Source: Candidatus Paracaedibacteraceae bacterium UBA6184 (GTDB lineage: Bacteria; Pseudomonadota; Alphaproteobacteria; UBA6184). Taken from it: a stretch of DNA of 24,772 nt. The notes under the pieces are model-generated. The model made no database searches. It saw nothing but the letters and a program-made list of their open reading frames with translations, and was not told where the DNA came from. The DNA is taken from contig DITM01000059.1 in NCBI GenBank assembly GCA_002422845.1, positions 18,994 through 43,765 of the forward strand. Direction: 5' to 3'. Shown one piece after another: positions 15,839 to 23,771 of this stretch; within the stretch, counting starts at the first letter, position 1; each line of letters begins with the position of its first letter. Position numbers and translations under genes: made by a program.

Positions 15839-15868
15839 TTGATATTCTCTGATCACTCAAGGTATTAT
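15839..15868 (+). promoter_or_regulatory. Promoter upstream of the exported methyltransferase-like gene
   Basis: TTGATA (15839-15844) is followed by 18 bases and TATTAT (15863-15868), each one base from consensus. The leader to ATG 15953 would be about 78 bases. This promoter lies over the ATG of a longer frame at 15839, which argues against that longer start. Confidence 0.55.
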
Positions 15869-15889
15869 AAGTGGGAAAGCCGGGGCTGT

Positions 15890-15916
15890 ATGACTTTTTC
15901 TCAACCTTCTTATAAT
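15890..15916 (+). promoter_or_regulatory. Second possible promoter of the same gene
   Basis: A perfect TATAAT (15911-15916) lies 37 bases before ATG 15953, with ATGACT 15 bases upstream (15890-15895). The spacer is shorter than usual, so it may be weak or used with an activator. Confidence 0.35.
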
Positions 15917-15952
15917 GCCCCCCTCAACAACAACAATAAGGACGGCGTCGAT

Positions 15953-17143
15953 ATGTTTAGATATTTTATTTTTTCACTTTACTGTATGTCTTTTTCACAT
16001 GCAACCAGCTCTTTACCCGCGCGCATTGATGATATGACAGCACCGCAAGTTGTTGCAGCGCGACCCGGCGTATACACATTTACATTAAGCACAGATATTG
16101 TGATGCGCACTTTAGATGCACTCAGATCTCTCCCAAAAGATAGCGCCAAAAACTACACGAACGCTCCGGCAGAAGATTTTGAAGAATTGTTGCGCAGCTT
16201 TATCTATCCACACCCCAGCACAGTTAACGGAACCAAGTGCCTTTGGAAAGGCTTTTTGGCCACCATTTCCAATATTCGAGAGACATTAGGGGTGGGAGAG
16301 GCTCTGCCATTTTTTTCACTTTCAAAATATGAAAAGTCGGGCACACTTGACGAGGCCGCTGACTTGTTTCGGCGTCACATTGAAAGCGCTCTGGCGGCGC
16401 TTCCAACTCCGACAGATCCTGAATTGGTGGGGGACATACTATCGCAAGAACTTCCAAGAACTATGACCCCGGTTCAAGAGTTACTAACTCAATACAATAC
16501 ATTCTACGCCTCTAGAGGCTCTCCTTTCAGAAAACACGATATTGAACATTATGTCCGCAACCTATTACAGGCAGTCTCTAACCCAGACCTTGCCGAAAAA
16601 AGTTTAACTATATTGGATATTTTGCAACGAACTGGCTGCTTAACCCTCGCATCCCCCATCAGAGAATCTAGGGGCATGTACTCACCAAAAGCAATGGTGG
16701 AAACATATATTGCGCACAACGGAATACCTACCACAATCGTGCTGGGCTGCGGACATGCAAATTCTAGAGACCTACTAGAAACCCTGGGGCTAAAAGCAGA
16801 AACGTGGTGTGGAGACTGCGATAAATTACCCCACGCAAATGCGATGGTTGTATCACTAGATGAATCTTCGGCAGATGTTATGGGTGACTTAAATCACCCT
16901 GATTTGTGGGCACCCCTACCCAATAGATCCATCACAACGATACGGGATGAAACCTGGTGTTTAAGCTGCTACACAACTGCAACACTTGATCAAATCGCAA
17001 GAGTCTTGAAAATAGAAGGAGAATTTGACTCTTCTAGCCATGCTGAAGGCTTGACGATTAAGTCTGATATGATAGCGCGAGGGTTTGTAGTTATTGCGGA
17101 AGATAAGAAAGCACGCACAATTACATTACGAAAAATCCGATAA
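15953..17143 (+). CDS. Exported protein with methyltransferase-like C-terminus (396 aa)
   Basis: The start at 15953 gives a signal peptide (MFRYFIFSLYCMSFSHATSS); a longer frame to 15839 would bury it and crosses two likely promoters. Residues 25-240 are mostly helical and not recognised. The C-terminal part resembles a class I SAM-dependent methyltransferase. It has VLGCGH (263-268) as the glycine-rich motif I, then DVMGDLNHPDLW (308-319), then a helix and RVLKIEGEF (350-358), where such enzymes have RVLKPGG. Cysteine pairs CGDC (286-289) and CLSC (336-339) could bind metal or form disulfides. Exported methyltransferases are unusual because SAM is cytoplasmic, so a host-directed effector or a repurposed fold are both possible. 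The ribosome site AAGGA lies ten bases upstream. Confidence 0.65.
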   Translation: MFRYFIFSLYCMSFSHATSSLPARIDDMTAPQVVAARPGVYTFTLSTDIVMRTLDALRSLPKDSAKNYTNAPAEDFEELLRSFIYPHPSTVNGTKCLWKGFLATISNIRETLGVGEALPFFSLSKYEKSGTLDEAADLFRRHIESALAALPTPTDPELVGDILSQELPRTMTPVQELLTQYNTFYASRGSPFRKHDIEHYVRNLLQAVSNPDLAEKSLTILDILQRTGCLTLASPIRESRGMYSPKAMVETYIAHNGIPTTIVLGCGHANSRDLLETLGLKAETWCGDCDKLPHANAMVVSLDESSADVMGDLNHPDLWAPLPNRSITTIRDETWCLSCYTTATLDQIARVLKIEGEFDSSSHAEGLTIKSDMIARGFVVIAEDKKARTITLRKIR

Positions 17144-17163
17144 GCAGCGCTTTACTTATATGG

Positions 17164-17239
17164 GCTCCTTCGCTTCGCTGCGGAGACTTTGATCGCCCGC
17201 CCACCCGACCTGGATAGCGTATAGAGCCGCTACCAGGTC
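17164..17239. repeat. GC-rich intergenic element with long hairpin, copy 1
   Basis: This lies between the convergent methyltransferase-like gene and ligA. It contains a GCTCC stretch, then TTGATCGCCCGCCCACCCG, then a hairpin. The hairpin arms GACCTGG (17207-17213) and CCAGGTC (17233-17239), and TAGCG with CGCTA inside, form a 12-pair stem with one bulged A and an eight-base loop. The arm ends directly at the ligA stop. No T-tract follows on either strand, although the hairpin could still end transcription of both genes. A second copy lies at 23645-23717. Confidence 0.6.
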
Positions 17240-19264
17240 CTAGCCCAACAAAGCCCACTCATCTTCGGATAAAACGCGAACGCCCAGCTCTTTTGCTTTT
17301 GTAGCTTTTGAGCCGGGATCTTCACCGACGACAACATAATCGGTTTTAGACGACACGCTGCTGACCACCTTAAACCCCAGACGCTCGGCCAGCGCTTTTG
17401 CTTCTTGACGACCTTGTTTCAATAACGTCCCGGTAAATACGATTGTCTTACCAACATAGGGAAGATTCTGGGCTTGCGATTGACGATCTGCAGTAATAGC
17501 AATGTGCGCTACCAAATTCTGCACCCACTCTCTTTGTGCTGGCGTATGAAAAAATGCTACGATATCTTGCGCCATCACAGGGCCGATACCATCTAATGAC
17601 TCTAATTCTTTTAATGCCTCGTCCTGGATTTTTAACACCTCCATAAACCTATCCCAGGTGGGATAATGGCGCGCCAAAATCTTTGCGGTCACCTCACCCA
17701 CTTGGGGGATTCCAAGAGAATCTATCAGTCTGTGTAGATCAATAGAGCGAGCGCTATCGATCGATGCACATAAATTCTTCACAGACACCGCCCCCCACCC
17801 TTCTTCTTTTTCCAAAGGGGGAAACTCGACGCCGTTACGCTGTTGCAAAGTGAAAATGTCAGAAGGTATAAGCACACGTTGTGTCGCATATAAGAACTCG
17901 ATATTCTTATCCCCCAACCCTTCGATATCAAACGCTTGCTTGGATACAAAATGTTTTAAACGCCCCACCACTTGCGCATCGCATCGAAAGCCTCCGCTAC
18001 ACCGTCTGGCAGCTTCGCCCTCAACTCGATGAGTCTCCGATTGACACACCGGACACTGTGAAGGCAACTGATACGGAATAAAATGCTCATGCTCAGTTAG
18101 CGATTCCACCACCTGGGGAATCACATCGCCTGCACGTTGTATCACAACCTGATCCCCGATTTGCAACCGCTTGCGATTCACCTCATCTTCATTGTGCAAC
18201 GTTGCTCTGGACACCAAAACCCCACCCACATTAATGGGCTCCAGCTCTGCCACGGGGGTTAAGATTCCCGTACGCCCAACCTGCACAGTAATATCATTAA
18301 GCCGGGTCACCGCTTGTTCAGCTTTAAATTTATACGCAATCGCAAAGCGCGGCGATCTGGAAACATATCCCAAACGTCGCTGCAATTCCAAATTATTGAC
18401 TTTATATACAACACCATCGATATCATATTCAAGCTGAGCCCTGCGCAACGCAATATCATTATAGAACAGTTCGCCCATTCGAATGTGCGTACATATTTTT
18501 CGATCTGGATTTACAGAAAACCCCCACGATTCCAAACGTTTTAATGTTTCTTCATGTGTTACCAAGGAGACCGACGAAACTAAATCATAGGCAAAAAAGC
18601 GCAAGGGACGCTGAGCCGTAATGGACGAATCTAATTGACGCAACGATCCAGCTGCAGCATTTCGGGGATTCGCAAACATCGCCTCTTCGGCTAATTTACG
18701 ATCTTCGTTCAATTTTAGAAAATCTGCCTTTGTTAAATAGATCTCTCCCCTAATTTCGACTTCTTCGTCAACAAAAGGTATCTGATGGGGAATATCTGCA
18801 ATCGTTTTAACATTGTCAGTAACGTCTTCACCTTCAACACCATTCCCCCGCGTTGCGGCAAGCACCAACTTACCCTTGCGATATCGAACCGCACACGACA
18901 ACCCATCGATCTTAAGTTCCGCAACATGCTCAACAGGCACAGAAAAGTCCAAGTTTAAAAACCGATGAACACGCTCATCAAAACTTAAAATATCGTCAGA
19001 ATCAAAAGCATTATCCAGTGATAGCATGGGCTTTAAATGTGTAACTTTCTTGAATCCAGCCACCACCGCAGACCCAACGTTACGCTCAGGGTCGTTATCA
19101 GGAATAAACTGGGGATATTGCTTGATTAGCGCGCGATACTCTTGACGCAACACATCGTATTCCGCATCTGAAATTTCAGGGGCATCGTTTTCATAATACA
19201 GTTTATCATGATGCCGAAGTGTATCTGCCAACTGTTGAATTTTTGTTTGAACTTCCGTCATCAT
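17240..19264 (-). CDS. ligA: NAD-dependent DNA ligase LigA
   Basis: A 674-residue protein with the complete bacterial LigA layout. There is an N-terminal NAD-binding Ia domain and an adenylation domain with catalytic Lys118 in ELKIDG. Then come the OB fold (VQVGRTGILTPVAELEPI), a C4 zinc finger (C404, C407, C422, C428), helix-hairpin-helix repeats, and a C-terminal BRCT domain from about residue 597. It seals nicks in replication and repair using NAD. I chose ATG 19264 because AGGG lies six bases before it; the adjacent ATG at 19261 is also possible. The frame extends to 19300 but without a ribosome site. Confidence 0.95.
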   Translation of the reverse strand: MMTEVQTKIQQLADTLRHHDKLYYENDAPEISDAEYDVLRQEYRALIKQYPQFIPDNDPERNVGSAVVAGFKKVTHLKPMLSLDNAFDSDDILSFDERVHRFLNLDFSVPVEHVAELKIDGLSCAVRYRKGKLVLAATRGNGVEGEDVTDNVKTIADIPHQIPFVDEEVEIRGEIYLTKADFLKLNEDRKLAEEAMFANPRNAAAGSLRQLDSSITAQRPLRFFAYDLVSSVSLVTHEETLKRLESWGFSVNPDRKICTHIRMGELFYNDIALRRAQLEYDIDGVVYKVNNLELQRRLGYVSRSPRFAIAYKFKAEQAVTRLNDITVQVGRTGILTPVAELEPINVGGVLVSRATLHNEDEVNRKRLQIGDQVVIQRAGDVIPQVVESLTEHEHFIPYQLPSQCPVCQSETHRVEGEAARRCSGGFRCDAQVVGRLKHFVSKQAFDIEGLGDKNIEFLYATQRVLIPSDIFTLQQRNGVEFPPLEKEEGWGAVSVKNLCASIDSARSIDLHRLIDSLGIPQVGEVTAKILARHYPTWDRFMEVLKIQDEALKELESLDGIGPVMAQDIVAFFHTPAQREWVQNLVAHIAITADRQSQAQNLPYVGKTIVFTGTLLKQGRQEAKALAERLGFKVVSSVSSKTDYVVVGEDPGSKATKAKELGVRVLSEDEWALLG

Positions 19265-19327
19265 ATATTGCCCTACCCCTAATTGATTTAGTTGTATCAA
19301 ATCAACTTACAAAAATCAGCATCATAT

Positions 19328-20188
19328 TCATAAAAATTTATAGCCTCCAACTAAAACCCCAATCCACAGTATTAATCCAGCCCATTGATTTGATTTAAAC
19401 CTCATCAAACAATTGTACGGATGCTGAATGTTAAGCGTTACTGCCTGCCATGCAAACAGGGTTGCAATCAACACAATCCCAACGTAATAACTCATCTGAA
19501 ACTGTAAAAGATTTCCAACAATCGCCCAACATACAACCGTGATTGCATACATAAGAAAAACAAAGAATCGTGGCGATTGGCGCAATCTTAATGCGCTGGA
19601 CTTTACACCGATCAGCGCATCATCATCCATGTCTTGAAACCCATATACAGTATCATACCCCAACGTCCAGATGATCATTCCCACATACATCAACAGACTT
19701 GGAAAATTTACCGATTCGTTCATGGCAAAACATCCGATGATAAACCCCATATTCATGGTAAACCCTAAAAATAATTGCGGCCAATAGGTAATGCGTTTCA
19801 TCCAAGGGTATCTGGCAATCATCGCCGCGGCGCCAACTCCAATAAAAATTGTCGTGAGATTAAACTGCAACAAACACACAAATCCTACCACTAAGTTTAG
19901 CGTCAGAAAAACAACCGCCCAACGCAACGATACTGGATTGTGCTTTCTAACAAGCGGGCGATTTTTTGTACGATCGACTCGACCATCAAACGGGCGATCC
20001 ACAATGTCATTATAAATGCACCCGGCCGATCGCATAACAATAGCGCCGACAACAAAAATAATCCAATAGTGTAAAGGCGCCGCACGCGCGGATAAGCTTA
20101 AACCCAACAACCCCGGAAACAACAATAGCCATATACCGATGGGTCGGTTCAATCGACACAGTTGAACATAATCATTTAATAACCGCAT
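19328..20188 (-). CDS. ubiA: 4-hydroxybenzoate polyprenyltransferase UbiA
   Basis: This 286-residue membrane enzyme attaches a polyprenyl chain to 4-hydroxybenzoate in ubiquinone synthesis. Both aspartate-rich motifs are visible: NDIVDRPFDGRVDRTKNRPL (about residues 60-79) and GFQDMDDDALIGVKSSALRL (about 181-200). They bind the Mg-diphosphate of the prenyl donor. Hydrophobic segments fill the remainder, as expected for eight or nine membrane helices. It lies upstream of ligA on the same strand with a 63-base gap. The ribosome site is weak. Confidence 0.93.
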   Translation of the reverse strand: MRLLNDYVQLCRLNRPIGIWLLLFPGLLGLSLSARAAPLHYWIIFVVGAIVMRSAGCIYNDIVDRPFDGRVDRTKNRPLVRKHNPVSLRWAVVFLTLNLVVGFVCLLQFNLTTIFIGVGAAAMIARYPWMKRITYWPQLFLGFTMNMGFIIGCFAMNESVNFPSLLMYVGMIIWTLGYDTVYGFQDMDDDALIGVKSSALRLRQSPRFFVFLMYAITVVCWAIVGNLLQFQMSYYVGIVLIATLFAWQAVTLNIQHPYNCLMRFKSNQWAGLILWIGVLVGGYKFL

Positions 20189-20258
20189 TGTGCACTTTCT
20201 CTATGAATTCAATCCATGGTAATATGATGGTCATTAAGAATCAATACACAGGTTTATC

Positions 20259-21659
20259 ATGGAAAAACAATTTGATGTTGTTGTAATTGGCGCAGGTCCA
20301 GCAGGATACGTAGCCGCAATCAAATGCGCTCAACTTGGAATGAGCGTCGCATGCGTCGATGCGCGAGACACCCTGGGCGGAACATGCCTAAATGTTGGAT
20401 GCATTCCGTCTAAAGCACTGCTGCATGCTTCCCATAAATATGATGAGACTCAACATCATTTGGCACGGTTTGGTATAACGGTCGATACTGTCTCTTTGGA
20501 TCTTAACACCATGATGGCTCACAAAACCAATGTTGTGAACGAACTCACAAAAGGTATTGAGTTTTTATTTAAAAAAAACAACATTACCCGAATCAAAGGA
20601 TATGCATCATTTGTTTCTTCTACACAGCTTAAAATTAAAAGCGACACGGAAGAATCAACCGTAGCCGCAAAACACTTTATTATTGCCACAGGCTCAAGTG
20701 TATCAACGTTACCCAATATTCAAATTGACGAACAACGCATTGTATCCTCCACAGGCGCCCTGGAATTAAAGCACGTCCCAAAACATATGATTGTAATGGG
20801 CGGCGGGTATATTGGTCTGGAGATGGCCAGCATCTGGCAACGATTGGGCACAAAAGTCTCGGTTATCGAATTTGCTGATCGCATTGTTCCCGCCATGGAT
20901 CACGAAGTTTCATCAGCATTACAAAAGATTTTGGAAGATCAAGGCATAACATTTTTCCTGAAACATAAAGTATTAAACGCTACATCATCCAACGATATCG
21001 TCGCGGTGACCATGGAATCTTCCGACGGAAAATCTTCTAACTTAGACGCTGACGTATTGTTGGTTTCCATTGGCAGGCGCCCAAATACCGACGGGTTAGA
21101 TTTAAACACGGCGGGAATTAGTCTGGATGCAAAAGGATTCATTCCGGTGAACTCAACCTATCAAACCTCCACCCCCAATATCTATGCGATTGGCGATGTC
21201 ATCGGCGGTATGATGTTGGCTCACAAAGCAGAAGATGAAGGCGTTGCCGTTGCTGAAATTATTGCGGGTCAAAAACCTCACATAAACTATTCCGCCATTC
21301 CAGCTGTGATTTATACGCATCCAGAGGTTGCATCTGTTGGAAAAACGGAAACCGAATTAAAAACGGCAAATGTCGACTACAAAGTTGGGAAATTTCCCAT
21401 CTCTGCAAATGGTCGCGCCAAGGCCGCCGGAGAAACTAAGGGCTTTGTAAAGGTAATCACACACTCCAAAACGGATCAAATTTTAGGCGTTCACATTGTC
21501 GCAGCAGATGCTGGAACCATGATCGCCGAAGCCGCCCTTGCAATGGAATATGGCGCCTCTGCAGAAGATATTGCTCGCACTTGCCATGCCCACCCAACAA
21601 CAGCAGAATCTCTAAAAGAAGCAGCAATGGCAGCATGGAACAAGGCGATTCATTTATAG
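20259..21659 (+). CDS. lpdA: Dihydrolipoamide dehydrogenase
   Basis: A 466-residue FAD and NAD enzyme. It has the FAD motif VIGAGPAGYVAA (residues 9-20), the redox disulfide Cys43-Cys48 in GGTCLNVGCIPSK, an NAD motif MGGGYIGLEMAS in the middle, and the C-terminal HAHPT segment with catalytic His445 and Glu450. It is the E3 component that reoxidises lipoamide in the pyruvate and 2-oxoglutarate dehydrogenase complexes. The other subunits are not in this window. AGG lies six bases before the start. Length is normal. Confidence 0.96.
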   Translation: MEKQFDVVVIGAGPAGYVAAIKCAQLGMSVACVDARDTLGGTCLNVGCIPSKALLHASHKYDETQHHLARFGITVDTVSLDLNTMMAHKTNVVNELTKGIEFLFKKNNITRIKGYASFVSSTQLKIKSDTEESTVAAKHFIIATGSSVSTLPNIQIDEQRIVSSTGALELKHVPKHMIVMGGGYIGLEMASIWQRLGTKVSVIEFADRIVPAMDHEVSSALQKILEDQGITFFLKHKVLNATSSNDIVAVTMESSDGKSSNLDADVLLVSIGRRPNTDGLDLNTAGISLDAKGFIPVNSTYQTSTPNIYAIGDVIGGMMLAHKAEDEGVAVAEIIAGQKPHINYSAIPAVIYTHPEVASVGKTETELKTANVDYKVGKFPISANGRAKAAGETKGFVKVITHSKTDQILGVHIVAADAGTMIAEAALAMEYGASAEDIARTCHAHPTTAESLKEAAMAAWNKAIHL

Positions 21660-22056
21660 TCACCTCATTGAAAGAGCGTTGGGTTTATTTCTGGAGGGGC
21701 AACCGGGTCTATACGACTCCATTAGAGTTTCAGACTTTGAAATTTTGATTTGAAACTTTCAATGCATCCCCACAGCAGGGTACTTTTGTAAAGGATCTAA
21801 CCCTATTAGGCAACCTCAGGTTGCCCTTGGCCTCGTGCCCCGATGGGGGTCTCCATTTTCTCTAAAAGATTAACATCTTTTAAGGATTGATGGGGACTTT
21901 GTTCTTGACAGAACAGTCTCCTTCGACCAAGGTTCAACATATACGTTGTGAATTTCTTAATCCAAAGTAAGCTTCATCCACAGACCACACGGTCCGCAAA
22001 CTAACCAGCACCCTTAACCCTATCAGACGCACGTTAACAAACTCCGGGACTGACAG
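21660..22056. other. Gene-free stretch rich in small hairpins, 397 bases
   Basis: No convincing gene is seen between the convergent lpdA and cpoB genes. At least five perfect short hairpins are visible: GGCAACC/GGTTGCC with a three-base loop (about 21810-21826), CCCC/GGGG (21839-21849), AAAAGAT/ATCTTTT with loop TAAC (about 21863-21880), TGTTCT/AGAACA with loop TGAC (about 21900-21915), and GACC/GGTC with loop ACAC (about 21983-21994). The sequence TAACCCTAT occurs twice. After the cpoB stop its frame stays open for about 40 codons on the minus strand. The density of tetraloop hairpins suggests a structured RNA or the remnant of a mobile-element end; I cannot identify either. Confidence 0.4.
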
Positions 22057-22740
22057 CTACCTGTCGCACTTATGTTGAACCCAATATTTTTGCATCAACT
22101 GCAACGTTGCGCTTGAAATATTCGCGCCTCGTTGTTGCAATTTCATAATCTCTTTCAAAAATAAGCAGCCCTCTTTATTTTTATTCAATGCAAAATAACA
22201 CTCAGCAATTTTCAAACCAACCTCGGCTTTCTTTAGATTTGTTTCTGGAAATGCTTTGTAGGCAGGCGCATAATATGTTTGAGCCTGTGCATATTTTTTA
22301 TTGATGACGCATATTTCTCCCAACCAATAACACGCCTCGGGTACAGCTGAATGCTCTGGATAAAACTGAACTAAATCTCCCAGTTTCTGCGCTGCTTCGT
22401 CATAATTCTTATGTTGAAGGGCTGCCATACCATCGCCCCACAAGCTATCAGCGCTCGCAGATGGTTTAGATCGTTTTGGCTTTTCAGCAGCTGCCAGCGG
22501 CTTGGGCTCGGTCGCTACCTTTTCCACAGTCTTACTTTTTTCTTCAACCGCGTGTGCGTGGCAAGCAGATTCCAAAATCTCGATACGCTTTTCCAAGCCT
22601 TCTATTGTTTGCGTCAGCGCATCTAACTTACCGGTTAACTCTTGAACATACTCAACCATGTTATGCTCAACTTTTTCTTCCTCGGCTGAAACAATGTTCA
22701 CCAGCCCAAACATCACTAATACTGAATATAAGCATCTCAT
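22057..22740 (-). CDS. cpoB: CpoB/YbgF, Tol-Pal linked periplasmic coordinator
   Basis: A predicted 227-residue exported protein. A short signal peptide (MRCLYSVLVMFGLVNIVSA) is followed by a coiled coil (residues ~25-70, EYVQELTGKLDALTQTIEGL), a Lys/Pro-rich linker, and C-terminal TPR repeats starting near SLWGDGMAALQHKNYDEAAQ. This is the CpoB layout; in E. coli it links peptidoglycan synthesis to the Tol-Pal system during division. I chose ATG 22740 because GGGGAG lies eight bases before it. A longer frame to 22821 runs across the terminator and is rejected. It follows pal, as in most proteobacteria. Confidence 0.85.
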   Translation of the reverse strand: MRCLYSVLVMFGLVNIVSAEEEKVEHNMVEYVQELTGKLDALTQTIEGLEKRIEILESACHAHAVEEKSKTVEKVATEPKPLAAAEKPKRSKPSASADSLWGDGMAALQHKNYDEAAQKLGDLVQFYPEHSAVPEACYWLGEICVINKKYAQAQTYYAPAYKAFPETNLKKAEVGLKIAECYFALNKNKEGCLFLKEIMKLQQRGANISSATLQLMQKYWVQHKCDR

Positions 22741-22764
22741 CACTTTATCTCCCCTTTTGATAAT

Positions 22765-22789
22765 AAAAAAGCCGCCAACAAGTGGCGGC
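22765..22789 (-). terminator. Intrinsic terminator between pal and cpoB
   Basis: A perfect seven-base stem, GCCGCCA with TGGCGGC, closes a five-base loop and is followed on the minus strand by six T. It lies 25 bases past the pal stop and just before the cpoB ribosome site, so cpoB would depend on read-through or a promoter I cannot see. Confidence 0.85.
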
Positions 22790-22813
22790 TTAATTATAGT
22801 GACAAAACGGTAA

Positions 22814-23281
22814 TTATTCAATTACAACAGTTACGCCACGACGATTTTTAGAGTAAGCAGCTTCATCAGATCCAACAACAGCTGGACGCTCTTTGCCATA
22901 ACTTACTGTGTCAATACGATCAGCAGAAACACTCTTAGATACTAAGTATGCCTTTACTGCTTCAGCACGGCGCTTACCTAATCCTAAGTTGTACTCAGAC
23001 GTACCGCGTGCGTCACAATGACCTTCAACAACTAGACGAACGCTAGCATTTTCATTTTGAGCCAACCAGGCAGCTTGCTTATCAAGCTTTGCAGCTTCGG
23101 CTGCTGTTACAGCGCTTTTATCAAGAGCAAACAATACGCGATCACCTTCCATACCAACATGGTTCATAAAGCTAGTTTGCATAGCTCCCATTTGGCAAGA
23201 AGACATACTGTCTGTTGGATCAGAAGAACACCCAGTTAATGCAAATAACACAACTAGAGATGATAATAACTTTTTATACAT
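22814..23281 (-). CDS. pal: Peptidoglycan-associated lipoprotein Pal
   Basis: A 155-residue lipoprotein. The signal peptide ends in a lipobox LTGC, so Cys18 would be lipidated and the protein anchored in the outer membrane. The OmpA-like domain has the Pal pattern VEGHCDARGTSEYNLGLGKRR, where the Asp and Arg bind diaminopimelate in peptidoglycan, then AVKAYLVSKSV and VSYGKERP. It is part of Tol-Pal, which keeps the outer membrane tight at division. tolQRAB are not in this window; upstream lies tRNA-Cys. AGAGG lies six bases before the start. Confidence 0.95.
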   Translation of the reverse strand: MYKKLLSSLVVLFALTGCSSDPTDSMSSCQMGAMQTSFMNHVGMEGDRVLFALDKSAVTAAEAAKLDKQAAWLAQNENASVRLVVEGHCDARGTSEYNLGLGKRRAEAVKAYLVSKSVSADRIDTVSYGKERPAVVGSDEAAYSKNRRGVTVVIE

Positions 23282-23450
23282 GAAAAACCTCTTTTAAATA
23301 AACTGCTTTAAATAAACACTAACATTCTTAATGCGAAGTTAATGCTATTTCTTTTCTTACTCATATTCTTACAAGGATGTCTTTAAATCAAGATAATTAG
23401 TGGCAAAAAGGTAAAAAATTTACGGCGTTGCTTTTTTGCATCACTTTTGC

Positions 23451-23524
23451 TGGAGGCCGGGATCGGAATCGAACCGACGTACAAGGATTTGCAGTCCTCT
23501 GCATAACCACTCTACCACCCGGCC
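23451..23524 (-). tRNA. tRNA-Cys (anticodon GCA)
   Basis: The 74-base gene has acceptor arms GGCCGGG and CCCGGCC, an anticodon loop CTGCAAA reading GCA, a T-loop with GTTCGATTC and an encoded CCA end. No intron. It is preceded by a good promoter, and lies between pal and a MATE transporter gene, all on the minus strand. Confidence 0.95.
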
Positions 23525-23539
23525 TAACTCAGCAAGCCC

Positions 23540-23568
23540 AATGTAATCATCTTGCCCTAAATGGTCAA
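23540..23568 (-). promoter_or_regulatory. Promoter of tRNA-Cys
   Basis: On the minus strand TTGACC (23563-23568) is followed by 17 bases and TACATT (23540-23545). The -10 box ends about 16 bases before the tRNA. The bases directly after it are GGGC, a GC-rich discriminator typical of stable-RNA promoters under stringent control. Confidence 0.6.
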
Positions 23569-23644
23569 GCAAGAAATGACGCTGTACACAAAAAACGATC
23601 TCTATGCTTAGATGCAATGAAACGTTTAGACTCTAAATAGGCAC

Positions 23645-23717
23645 GCTCCCTTTGGTCGCATGACATTGTTCGACCCGCCCGCCCGGCAGACCGTCGCAAG
23701 AGCTCCTAAGTCTGCCG
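23645..23717. repeat. GC-rich intergenic element with long hairpin, copy 2
   Basis: GCTCC, then TTGTTCGACCCGCCCGCCCG, then a hairpin with perfect arms CGGCAGAC (23684-23691) and GTCTGCCG (23710-23717). The order and the CCCGCCC core match the element at 17164-17239, while the hairpin stem sequence differs. It lies between tRNA-Cys and the MATE gene. Nearby, TTTAGA-C-TCTAAA (23625-23637) is a separate perfect palindrome. Confidence 0.55.
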
Positions 23718-23771
23718 ATCCCCTTAAGCGCAGGCTCACCACACATCCACTATCAACTTAGACAGTTCTCC

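Noticed and set aside
23405..23440. T-rich segment downstream of tRNA-Cys as an intrinsic terminator
   Set aside because: The only stem is a five-base AT pairing (GTAAA/TTTAC); too weak to call.
23428..23640. 70-codon plus-strand frame over the tRNA
   Set aside because: Its first half is the complement of tRNA-Cys; no independent support.
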